64,000 nucleotides of DNA from Lacrimispora xylanisolvens. GTDB taxonomy: Bacteria; Bacillota; Clostridia; Lachnospirales; Lachnospiraceae. Positions 46,900 to 55,359 of the stretch are shown piece after piece (within the stretch, counting starts at the first letter, position 1; every line of letters starts with the position of its first letter). The position numbers and the translations under genes are program-made. The DNA lies in the NCBI GenBank assembly GCA_017084465.1, contig CP070896.1:5197501-5261500 (forward strand). The letters run 5' to 3'. The notes under the pieces are model-generated. The model saw only the letters and a program-made list of their open reading frames with translations, ran no database searches and had not been told where the DNA came from.

Positions 46900-47188
46900 A
46901 AAACCGTATGCTAAAAATAGTTTTCTGGCGTTGGGACTGGCTTTAGGAGCACTGGTTTTAGGGATACTTGGAATATCCAGTGCTGCAATCACTGCAGGAC
47001 AGGCGCAGTTAAATGTTGCGGCTGTCTGCTTTTGCAGCATGTTGATTTCTATCTTTTCCCTGTTTTATGGTGTTCTTTCTTTCTTTGAAAAGGAAAAAAA
47101 ATACATACTGTCCAAGATCGGAATTGGCATCAGTGTTTTGCTGATTATTTTTTGGATAGTTCTTCTTATTATTGGAATGAAGGGGTAA
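46868..47188 (+). CDS. Small multi-pass membrane protein
   Basis: A 106-residue protein with a basic N-terminal tail (MAKQKRVSYIRKPYAKN) and three hydrophobic helices (about 19-40, 46-66 and 82-104). GTG start, seven bases after AAGGAGG, lying within the end of the VanZ gene. It resembles DUF6142-type proteins, but this is uncertain. It is 4 bases upstream of the aminopeptidase and probably cotranscribed. Confidence 0.7.
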   Translation: MAKQKRVSYIRKPYAKNSFLALGLALGALVLGILGISSAAITAGQAQLNVAAVCFCSMLISIFSLFYGVLSFFEKEKKYILSKIGIGISVLLIIFWIVLLIIGMKG

Positions 47189-47192
47189 AAAA

Positions 47193-49267
47193 ATGGATAG
47201 TAGAAAAATATTTGAACAGGAAAATGAAGGAATTATGGAACGGTTTCAATTGTCTATGGAGCGGATCAGCCAGATCTCTTCCGAGAAGACAGTGTCACAG
47301 CCGTTTCATGATTATTTTACAAGGACAGCCTCATTTATATGCCTTATGGGGGAATACCTTGACTTTATAGAAGAGGGAAAGCTTAATACGGCTTCTTTAG
47401 ATGAACTGAAAGAATGGAACCAGAAATTTTATGAGGACATTCTTCCTGACGCTTATGAAACCAGTTATGCCAATCCAGCTTATGCAGTGGAAAAACTGGG
47501 AGACGGATTCGGACAGCTCCTTTGCTATCTTTATAAGGAAATCAGAGGAGATATTGTTTTTGTTCATGAAAACAGGCTGACTGATATCACGATATTAAAT
47601 GAGGCATTGATTGAAATCTATAACATGTTTGAGGAGGAAGTGCCGGAGGTAGCCTCTGTAAAGGAGGTTATTTACTGGTTTGTTAGTGATTATACGGATC
47701 ATACAGTGACTTTCCGTGTAAGAGAGGGCTTAGATCCTTCCCTTTCCTTTGCAACAGATATTATACGGAATAGTGATTTAACGGATCTTCGCTATCTCTA
47801 CCTCTTTGGGGAATATATTTCAGATTCCGAGCTTAAAGTTGCAGATTATCTCAATTCTCTTCCGGAGGAGAAGGTTCGTCTGATGGCTGATACCTATACG
47901 GAAGGTTACAGAAAAGGATTTCAGGTAATGGGCAGAGATTTATCCAAAAAGAAAGCAGTCCAGATTCGCTATGAGCTCGGCTTTGAACGCATGGTAAAAT
48001 ATGCCATAGAGAATTTTGAAACTGGGGCTTAAGGTGATTTTATGCCGTGCTGCAGTCTGGGCGGTGAATACCAATGTAGGTCGTAAAGCAGGCTATTATA
48101 GTACGTCACCAAACCGTCAGTACGATTATGATCACCGTTACGATGATGGGATCTATGTCAATAAAGCCTTTAAAGACCGAAAAGCTTCTGTGCTGAAAGT
48201 TGCATACGAGACTTATAAAGATCTGGCTGCGGCTTTTGCAGGGCCTGCGGTAATTCAGACATTTGGGAAAAGAAGGCTTTCAGCCGCTTAATAAACCGGA
48301 AGCCAACCACCTTGATTCCAAACAGGAGAAGCTTTCTGTGGAGATGTCCGGTGAAACTGCAAGAATTTTAAATGAGTATGTTCCCGGTGATGAAATCAGC
48401 TTTACCATCATCGCATTTCCTGTTCCGGAAATCGGTGATAATTTTGAAGAGATATTTAATGAGACCATTGCCATCAATACCCTGGATTATGAAAAGTACA
48501 AAGATCTGCAGCAAACGATTATCGATGCACTGGATGAAGCAGACTATGTGGAAATTACAGGTAAAGGAAATAATAAAACCCGTTTAACAGTTGCACTCCA
48601 CCATTTAAAAGACAGAGAAAAAGAAACAAATTTTGAAAACTGTGTGGCCGATGTAAATATTCCTCTTGGCGAAGTATTTACTTCACCAAGATTGGCTGGA
48701 ACAAGCGGCGTTTTAGAAGTCAGCACGGTATACATTACTGATTTCCAGTTTAAGGATCTGGTAATGACATTTGAAGACGGCATGATCAAAGACTATTCCT
48801 GCAGTAATTTTGAAGATCCAAAAGAAGGGAAAGAACTGATCAGACAGGTGATCTTAAAGAACCAAGACACTCTGCCCATGGGTGAGTTCGCCATCGGAAC
48901 CAATACCACTGCTTACGCTATGGCAAGAAAGTTTGATATTCTTGATAAGCTTCCTATTTTAATTGTGGAGAAGATGGGACCACATTTTGCAGTTGGTGAT
49001 ACGTGCTACAGCTGGGCGGAAGACAGTAAGCTATATAATCCCAATGGCAAGGAGATTATCGCCAAGGAAAATGAGGTTTCAGCTCTGAGAAAAGAGGATG
49101 CATCCAAGGCATATTTTAACTGTCATACAGATATCACCATCCCTTACGCGGAACTGGATAAGATTGAAACAATTTGCGGAGATGGAAAACGAACTTTGAT
49201 TATTGAAGATGGAAAATTTGTTTTAAAAGGAACGGAAGAGTTGAATCTGCCGTTTTCCGCGCTGTAA
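47193..49267 (+). CDS. M29 family aminopeptidase, two frameshifts
   Basis: Cytosolic metallo-aminopeptidase of about 690 residues, with a large N-terminal domain (residues 1-270) and a C-terminal M29 catalytic part. Metal-site motifs: IIAFPVPEIGDNFEEIF, FAIGTNTTAYAMAR, EKMGPHFAVGDTCYSW and NCHTDITIPY. Two frameshifts split it: near 48013-48024 (YAIENF / KLGLKVILCRAAV) and in GGGAAAAG at 48268-48271, where one A less restores IQTFGKEGFQPLNKPEA. Removing one base at each gives a whole number of codons and the family length. GGGGTAAAAAA precedes the ATG. Confidence 0.87.
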
Positions 49268-49298
49268 GCTTTCATAATTGAAAACTTAAGGATTGTCA

Positions 49299-49325
49299 TT
49301 AAGATATATTTATAATTGCCGATAA
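49299..49325 (+). promoter_or_regulatory. Sigma-D (FliA-type) promoter of the chemoreceptor gene
   Basis: Perfect -10 GCCGATAA preceded 15 bases earlier by TTAA (consensus TAAA). The spacing fits the sigma-28 consensus for motility genes, and the gene behind it is a chemoreceptor. Confidence 0.75.
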
Positions 49326-49375
49326 TACACTATCGGTGTGAGAAATTTACAAAAGAGATAGTTGGAGGATACCAG

Positions 49376-51208
49376 ATGAAGAATTTAAAGATTGGCAAAA
49401 GAATTGCAGTCTCTTTTGGAATTATTTTTATCTTGTTTTTAGTTGTATCAGGCACCTCGTTATACAGTCTGATCGTTAATAATTCCAGGTTTGTAGAATT
49501 TTACAACAACGGTCATGAGGTATCTATGCTGACGGTTGAGATGAGACGCAATGTTGAGTCAGCAGCAAAGAATGTGGGCTATGCAACCATGATTTCAGAT
49601 TTAATAAAGAAGGGTAACTATATTGACCAGTCTGAGGCGGATTTTAATGAATTAAAAGAAAATCTTCAACAGCTGAAAGAAAAATACAAGGGTGACAAAG
49701 CCCTGGTGGAAGATATTGAAAAAGCCCTTAGCGAAGCAGAGCCTTCCAAAGAAGAAGTCTTCACACTGGCAAAGGACAACAGAACCAGGCAGGCAACAGA
49801 GGTTTTCTTTGAATCACTGGAACCGCGTTTTGACCAGATTCAGGCTGATCTGATCCAAATCAGTGATTCTGCCAAGCAGAGTGCTGACAGTGATTATAAA
49901 AGATCCCAGTCTGATATGACCGGCACTGAGGTGATTGTTATTCTGCTTCAGATTATTGGAGCGGCAGCCACCATCATTCTTGCGGCAGCCATGACTAAGA
50001 GCATCGTTGCTCCTGTTAAGCAGATTGAAAAAGCAGCAGCAGAGATGTCAAAAGGCAGTCTTCATGTTGATTTGAATTATCAGTCAAAGGATGAACTTGG
50101 CGGCCTTGGCAACAGCATGCGTTCCACTATCTTAAATATTGGCAGTATTATTGATGATATTATCTACATCCTTGGATCCATGGCAGCTGGAGATTTTACG
50201 GTTGTTTCAAAGAACCAGGAACAGTATGTTCTGGATTATGAACCAATATTACTGGCAATCAGGAATATCAGGGATAATTTAAGTGATGCGTTTACCCGGA
50301 TTAATGAATCCGCTGACTTAGTTGCAGGTGGTTCTGAGCAGGTATCATCCGGAGCTCAGGCTCTGTCCCAGGGAGCAACTGAACAGGCCTCATCCATTCA
50401 GGAGCTTGCAGCTACCATTAATGATATCTCCAATCAGATTAATAAAAATGCCGAGAACGCCAAAGAGGCACGTTTAAAATCAGAAGAAGCCAGTCTTAAT
50501 GTGACAAAGAGCAATCAGAAGATGATGGAAATGAATCAGGCTATGACTGAGATTATCACCAAATCCAGTGAGATCGGCAAGATCATTAAAACCATTGAGG
50601 ACATTGCATTCCAGACCAATATTCTTGCATTAAATGCGGCAGTAGAAGCTGCAAGAGCCGGAGAGGCAGGAAAAGGTTTTGCTGTGGTGGCAGACGAAGT
50701 CCGCAATCTTGCAAGCAAATCAGGGGAAGCTGCTAAAAATACTACAATTCTCATTGAAGAAAGTCTGCAGGCAGTAGAGAATGGAAACAGAATCACTGCT
50801 GAAACAGCGAAAGCCATGCAGGAGGTTGTTGAAGGAAGTCGCCGCATTAATATGATTATAGAAGAAATAGCTGCCGCTTCGGACAAACAGGCTACCGCTG
50901 TTAATCAGGTTACTCTGGGAATCGACCAGATCTCCAGTGTGGTTCAGACCACTTCTGCTACAGCAGAACAGAGTGCGGCTGCCAGTGAAGAATTATCCGG
51001 ACAGGCACAGATTATGAAAAGCCTGATTCAGCAATTTAAGGTACATGGCAGCACAGCCGAGAAGAGCAGCCTGCCTTTAAACACGGAAAAGAAAGAAGCA
51101 GAGGCTGATTTTATTCCGGTTTATCAGGAAGAGGCAGAGTTTGAGCCGGTTGCTATTGACCCGGTATACTTCGAAGACTCCTCTTCTTTTAAGAACAGCA
51201 AATATTAA
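49376..51208 (+). CDS. Methyl-accepting chemotaxis protein
   Basis: Membrane chemoreceptor, 610 residues. First membrane helix at about 10-33 (AVSFGIIFILFLVVSG), an extracytoplasmic four-helix-bundle sensor (about 35-190), a second helix (about 195-215), a HAMP domain (TKSIVAPVKQIEKAAAEMSK), then a long signalling hairpin with NILALNAAVEAARAGEAGKG and DEVRNLASKSGEAAKNT. GGAGG lies seven bases before the ATG. It follows a sigma-D promoter. Ligand unknown. Confidence 0.95.
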   Translation: MKNLKIGKRIAVSFGIIFILFLVVSGTSLYSLIVNNSRFVEFYNNGHEVSMLTVEMRRNVESAAKNVGYATMISDLIKKGNYIDQSEADFNELKENLQQLKEKYKGDKALVEDIEKALSEAEPSKEEVFTLAKDNRTRQATEVFFESLEPRFDQIQADLIQISDSAKQSADSDYKRSQSDMTGTEVIVILLQIIGAAATIILAAAMTKSIVAPVKQIEKAAAEMSKGSLHVDLNYQSKDELGGLGNSMRSTILNIGSIIDDIIYILGSMAAGDFTVVSKNQEQYVLDYEPILLAIRNIRDNLSDAFTRINESADLVAGGSEQVSSGAQALSQGATEQASSIQELAATINDISNQINKNAENAKEARLKSEEASLNVTKSNQKMMEMNQAMTEIITKSSEIGKIIKTIEDIAFQTNILALNAAVEAARAGEAGKGFAVVADEVRNLASKSGEAAKNTTILIEESLQAVENGNRITAETAKAMQEVVEGSRRINMIIEEIAAASDKQATAVNQVTLGIDQISSVVQTTSATAEQSAAASEELSGQAQIMKSLIQQFKVHGSTAEKSSLPLNTEKKEAEADFIPVYQEEAEFEPVAIDPVYFEDSSSFKNSKY

Positions 51209-51216
51209 ATACAGGA

Positions 51217-51274
51217 CAGGTGTGAAAAGCAGGAGGTTGTTTGATCCTTCGGGTTTTTCACGCCTGTTTTTTTC
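51217..51274 (+). terminator. Intrinsic terminator of the chemoreceptor gene
   Basis: ACAGGTGTGAAAA / TTTTCACGCCTGT stem followed by TTTTTTT. Confidence 0.85.
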
Positions 51275-51309
51275 GTTACCGGGTATACTTAAAATTATAA
51301 AGAAAAATA

Positions 51310-51338
51310 TTGACGAGTCAGAGAAAAGCTAGTATTAT
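51310..51338 (+). promoter_or_regulatory. Probable sigma-A promoter of purE-M-N-D
   Basis: TTGACG, 17-base spacer, TATTAT, about 110 bases before purE. The leader is AT-rich; I see no purine-aptamer core in it. Confidence 0.6.
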
Positions 51339-51449
51339 AATTAATAAGTGCAAATTAATTAATAAGCATATAATATTAGATAGACTTATTAATAACATTA
51401 CTCTTAATAATGATTACACACGATTGGAAGAGAAAGAGGAGAAATTACT

Positions 51450-51965
51450 ATGGCAAACGTATCTATTGTTATGGGAAGTGATTCAGATATGCCTGTTATG
51501 GCGCAGGCTGCAGAGGTTCTTGAAAAACTGGGAGTAGAATTTGAAATGACTGTTATTTCTGCACACAGAGAACCGGACATATTTTTTGAATATGCGAAAA
51601 CAGCAGAAGCCAGAGGCATCAAAGTGATCATCGCCGGAGCAGGTAAAGCAGCTCACCTTCCGGGAATGTGTGCCGCATTATTTCCAATGCCTGTCATTGG
51701 CATTCCTATGAAGACTTCAGATCTGGGGGGAGTGGATTCCCTGTATTCCATCGTACAGATGCCTTCCGGTATTCCGGTAGCCACAGTTGCCATTAACGGA
51801 GGTACCAATGCTGGAATTCTGGCTGCAAAGATATTAGCTGCAGGAGATGAAGCGCTTTTGGCAAGGCTGAAGGATTATTCTGAAAACTTGAAGAATGATG
51901 TAGTAAAAAAGGCAGAGAAGCTGGATAAGATCGGGTATCGGGAATATTTGTCCCAGATGAAATAG
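51450..51965 (+). CDS. purE: N5-carboxyaminoimidazole ribonucleotide mutase (PurE class I)
   Basis: A 171-residue class I PurE, with VMGSDSDMPVM, SAHREPDIFFEYAK and AGAGKAAHLPGM (Lys where E. coli has Gly), VDSLYSIVQMPSGIPVATV. Class I PurE needs N5-CAIR made by PurK; purK is not in this window, so it is elsewhere or absent. AGAGGAGAAA precedes the ATG. First gene of purE-purM-purN-purD. Confidence 0.96.
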   Translation: MANVSIVMGSDSDMPVMAQAAEVLEKLGVEFEMTVISAHREPDIFFEYAKTAEARGIKVIIAGAGKAAHLPGMCAALFPMPVIGIPMKTSDLGGVDSLYSIVQMPSGIPVATVAINGGTNAGILAAKILAAGDEALLARLKDYSENLKNDVVKKAEKLDKIGYREYLSQMK

Positions 51966-51991
51966 AGGAAGAAAAAGCGGAGGAAAAAGAG

Positions 51992-53015
51992 ATGGATTAT
52001 AAGAATGCCGGAGTTGATATAGAAGCTGGATACAAATCGGTTGAATTAATGAAAGCATGTGCAGGAAACCATGAGACCAGAGGTACTTGGCGGGCTTGGC
52101 GGATTTTCAGGAGCGTTTTCCATGTCAGCATTTAAAGATATGGAGAAGCCCACCCTGGTATCCGGAACCGACGGAGTTGGAACTAAGCTGAAGATAGCAT
52201 TTCTTATGGATCAACATAATACCGTTGGTATTGACTGTGTAGCCATGTGCGTCAATGATATTGCCTGTGCAGGCGGTGAACCTCTGTTTTTCCTTGACTA
52301 TATTGCCTGCGGAAAGAATTATCCGGAAAAGATAGCTGAGATTGTCAGCGGTGTGGCAGAAGGCTGCAAGCAGGCAGGCGCCGCACTGATTGGAGGAGAA
52401 ACTGCAGAGATGCCAGGTTTTTATCCTGAAGATGAATATGACCTTGCAGGTTTTGCAGTAGGAGTGGTTGATGAAAAAAATCTGATTACCGGTACATCGA
52501 TTAAAGCTGGCGATGTTTTAATCGGTATTGCCTCCTCCGGTGTCCACAGCAATGGTTTTTCCCTTGTCCGCAAGGTGTTTGATGTGACAGAAGAGAATTT
52601 AAATGTTTATTATGAAGAACTGGGTAAAACTCTTGGGGAATGCTTAATCGTGCCCACCAAAATTTATGTGAAAGCATTAAAAAGCGTAAAAGAGAACGGT
52701 GTGAATATCAAAGGCTGCAGCCATATTACAGGAGGCGGATTTTACGAGAATATACCACGTATGCTTCCAGATGGAATTTGCGCTGAAGTGAAGAAAAACA
52801 GCTATGAAGTACCTGGGATATTTAAACTCATGGAAAAAAAGGGTGAGATAGCAGAAGAGATTATGTACAATACCTTTAACATGGGAATTGGTATGGTACT
52901 GGCTGTGGATCCTGCTGATCAGGATAAGACCATGGAGGCAATCAGAGCTGCAGGAGAAACCCCTTATGTAATCGGCGGTACAAAAGCCGGTGAGAAGGGT
53001 GTGGTCTTATGCTAA
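51992..53015 (+). CDS. purM: Phosphoribosylformylglycinamidine cyclo-ligase, frameshifted
   Basis: AIR synthetase of about 341 residues. The N-terminal DYKNAGVDIEAGYKSVELMK is in one frame; the rest, HVQETMRPEVLGGLGGFSGA, VSGTDGVGTKLKIAF, CVAMCVNDIAC and FLDYIACGK, in another. Two missing bases in the AAAG run at about 52052-52055 restore MKKHVQETM. GGAGG lies upstream of the ATG. Overlaps purN by 7 bases. Confidence 0.93.
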
Positions 53016-53612
53016 GAGTCGGCGTTCTGGTATCCGGCGGGGGAACTAATCTTCAGGCGGTTCTTAATGCCATTGACAGCAGGGAGATTAATAACGCAGA
53101 AGTCAAAGTAGTCATCAGCAATAACAAAAATGCCTATGCATTAGAACGTGCAAAGAATCATGGAATCGATGCTCTTTGCATTTCCCCTAAGGAATTTGAA
53201 AGCAGAACGCAGTTTCACGATGAACTATTATCAAGAATTGACGGGTATCATCTTGATTTAATCGTACTTGCCGGTTTTCTGGTTACCATTCCTGAAGCGA
53301 TGATTCAGAAATACAGAAACCGCATTATCAATATTCATCCTTCCCTGATCCCTTCTTTTTGCGGAACCGGCTATTTTGGGCTGAAGGTTCACGAAGCCGC
53401 ATTGGCAAGGGGGGTAAAGATTACAGGAGCTACCGTCCATTATGTTGATGAGGGGACGGATACAGGCCCCATTATTCTGCAAAAGGCAGTGGAGGTAAAG
53501 GAAGGCGATACGCCGGGGGGAACTTCAGAAAAGGGTCATGGAAGAAGCGGAGTGGGTTATTCTTCCCCAGGCGATTGCACTGATTGCAAAGGAACAGGAG
53601 GAAAAAGCATGA
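53009..53612 (+). CDS. purN: Phosphoribosylglycinamide formyltransferase, frameshifted
   Basis: GAR transformylase using 10-formyl-THF, about 200 residues. LVSGGGTNLQAVLNAI binds the phosphate; LAGFLVTIPEAMIQ, NIHPSLIPSFCGTGYFG and the catalytic HYVDEGTDTGPII are present. One extra G in GGGGGG at 53515-53520 breaks the end; corrected it reads TPGELQKRVMEEAEWVILPQ and stops with an ATGA overlap into purD. Uncorrected, it appears falsely fused to purD. Confidence 0.92.
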
Positions 53613-54883
53613 AGGTTCTGATCATTGGAGGCGGCGGCAGAGAGCATGCCATTGCATGGAAGGTCGCCCAGAGCCCTAAGGTTCAAAAGCTGTACTGCGC
53701 TCCGGGAAATGCCGGAATTGCTGAAATTGCAGAATGTGTTGACATGGGAGTGATGGATTTTGACAGTCAGGTGGAATTTGCCAGAAGCAAAGAGATTGAC
53801 CTGGTAATTGTCGGACCCGATGATCCTCTTGTGGCAGGTGCTGCTGATGCATTTATAAATGCCGGAATCCGGGTATTCGGTCCGGAGAAAAAAGCTGCCT
53901 GTCTGGAAGGCTCCAAGTCTTTTTCTAAGGATCTGATGAAAAAATACGCAATACCCACGGCTGCTTATGAAACCTTTGATTCGCCAGAGGATGCACTTGC
54001 TTATCTGGAAACTGCCAAAATGCCGGTTGTTTTAAAGGCAGATGGTCTGGCTCTTGGTAAAGGTGTATTAATCTGCAATTCATTAGATGAGGCAAAGGAC
54101 GGTGTCAGAACCCTGATGCTGGACAAGCAGTTCGGCTCTGCCGGTGACCGGATTGTAGTGGAAGAATTCATGGTTGGCCGGGAAGTGTCCGTACTTTCTT
54201 TTGTAGATGGCAAAAACATAAAGATAATGACTTCTGCCCAGGATCATAAACGGGCTCAGGATGGAGATCAAGGTCTTAACACAGGCGGAATGGGAACATT
54301 TTCCCCCAGTCCCTTCTATACAGAGGAGATCGATGCATTCTGCAAAAAATACATCTATCAGGCGACAGTGGATGCAATGCTGTCTGAGAACAGGGAATTT
54401 AAGGGAATTATCTTTTTTGGTTTGATGCTGACCAACGAGGGACCTAAGGTTTTAGAATATAATGCAAGATTTGGTGATCCGGAAACACAGGTCGTACTTC
54501 CCAGAATGAAAAATGACATTGTAGAGGTGTTTGAGGCCTGTATCGATGGAACACTAAGTGACATTGACTTACAATTCGAGGACAATGCGGCGGTCTGTGT
54601 GGTTCTGGCTTCTGATGGTTATCCGGAGCATTATGAAAAAGGGTTTCCAATCAAAGGGCTGGAGCATTTTAAAGGACAGAAAGGCTACTATGCATTCCAC
54701 GCTGGAAGTAAGTTTGATAAAGAGGGAATTCCCGTTACGAACGGTGGAAGAGTTCTTGGTGTGACAGCTCTTGGAGATAATTTAAAAGAAGCAAGAGCCA
54801 ACGCCTATGAAGCTGTTAAATGGGTGGATTTTGAAAATAAATACATGAGACATGATATTGGAAAGGCGATTGATGAAGTGTAA
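53609..54883 (+). CDS. purD: Phosphoribosylamine-glycine ligase
   Basis: ATP-grasp GAR synthetase, 424 residues. IIGGGGREHAIAWKVAQS at the N-terminus, LKADGLALGKGV for ATP, QDHKRAQDGDQGLNTGGMG and LEYNARFGDPETQVVLPRM are canonical. The ATG overlaps the purN stop. Last gene of the purE operon; a structured 475-base region follows. Confidence 0.96.
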   Translation: MKVLIIGGGGREHAIAWKVAQSPKVQKLYCAPGNAGIAEIAECVDMGVMDFDSQVEFARSKEIDLVIVGPDDPLVAGAADAFINAGIRVFGPEKKAACLEGSKSFSKDLMKKYAIPTAAYETFDSPEDALAYLETAKMPVVLKADGLALGKGVLICNSLDEAKDGVRTLMLDKQFGSAGDRIVVEEFMVGREVSVLSFVDGKNIKIMTSAQDHKRAQDGDQGLNTGGMGTFSPSPFYTEEIDAFCKKYIYQATVDAMLSENREFKGIIFFGLMLTNEGPKVLEYNARFGDPETQVVLPRMKNDIVEVFEACIDGTLSDIDLQFEDNAAVCVVLASDGYPEHYEKGFPIKGLEHFKGQKGYYAFHAGSKFDKEGIPVTNGGRVLGVTALGDNLKEARANAYEAVKWVDFENKYMRHDIGKAIDEV

Positions 54884-54922
54884 AGCCGCCTGATGTCAGT
54901 GGGTTTTCTGCATAAAAAAACG

Positions 54923-54951
54923 TTGACACGACAGAATTTTCATGATATTGT
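54923..54951 (+). promoter_or_regulatory. Promoter in the region upstream of the DUF4914 gene
   Basis: TTGACA, 17-base spacer, TATTGT, about 410 bases upstream of the DUF4914 start. It would make either a long leader or a separate short RNA ending at the hairpin near 55088-55119. Confidence 0.65.
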
Positions 54952-54957
54952 ATCTCT

Positions 54958-55120
54958 ACAGTAGGACTTTGTTCTTTTAAAGTGTTTTTCTACATCACTA
55001 TCGAATGACGGCATAGGATAAGACTGGATTTACACAGTTTCATAGTACCGGAAGACATATAAAACGGGTTGCATAAAGGTGTAACTGAGCCGATATCCAG
55101 GTTACGGGTATCGGCTTTTC
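54958..55120 (+). ncRNA. Candidate structured RNA / leader upstream of DUF4914
   Basis: Non-coding stretch of about 160 bases between a promoter and a hairpin AGCCGATATCC / GGGTATCGGCT followed by TTTT. The hairpin loop (GTTAC, 55101-55105) can also pair with GTAAC at 55081-55085, an H-type pseudoknot arrangement. No known riboswitch class matched by eye (no purine, THF, ZTP, SAM, T-box or c-di-GMP core seen). Could be a riboswitch-like leader or an sRNA; the call rests on structure alone. Confidence 0.35.
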
Positions 55121-55194
55121 CCATAATGCCTGATAAAGGGAGGCTGATCGGCAGGAGTAAGAAAAATAAAGTTCATGTTTAAGGGTAGAGGGTA

Positions 55195-55210
55195 TGTCAA
55201 AATTTTGGCA
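55195..55210. promoter_or_regulatory. Near-palindrome, operator-like
   Basis: TGTCAAAATTTTGGCA, a 16-base inverted repeat with one mismatch, in the gap before the DUF4914 gene. No cognate regulator nearby. Confidence 0.35.
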
Positions 55211-55251
55211 AAAAATGCTGGGCGAGTAATATGACGAAAAATGTCTAAAAT

Positions 55252-55296
55252 AAACTATGTAATGCTAATGTTTGGGGTTTTTAAACTACATAGTTT
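55252..55296 (+). repeat. Inverted repeat 1 before DUF4914 gene
   Basis: AAACTATGTA and TACATAGTTT, perfect 10-base arms 25 bases apart. Its last three bases overlap the left arm of the next hairpin. Confidence 0.55.
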
Positions 55297-55321
55297 GTAC
55301 CAGTGCGGTCTTCGGTACAAA
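55294..55321 (+). repeat. Inverted repeat 2 before DUF4914 gene
   Basis: TTTGTACC and GGTACAAA, perfect 8-base arms around a 12-base loop, overlapping inverted repeat 1, so the two helices may compete. Confidence 0.55.
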
Positions 55322-55327
55322 CTTCAG

Positions 55328-55343
55328 GTGCATAATTATGCAC
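55328..55343. promoter_or_regulatory. Perfect 16-base palindrome next to the DUF4914 ribosome-binding site
   Basis: GTGCATAATTATGCAC, six bases before the GGAGG of the DUF4914 gene. It could be an operator or a small RNA hairpin that hides the ribosome-binding site. Confidence 0.5.
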
Positions 55344-55359
55344 AGGAATGGAGGAAAAT

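Noticed and set aside
47193..49267. Three separate genes (280, 91 and 334 residues)
   Set aside because: Together they form one M29 aminopeptidase of normal length with motifs in order; the breaks are one-base shifts.
53009..54883. Apparent PurN-PurD fusion protein (624 residues, one open frame)
   Set aside because: The frame switch lies in a GGGGGG run; after correction purN ends with its own stop overlapping the purD ATG, the usual separate-gene arrangement.
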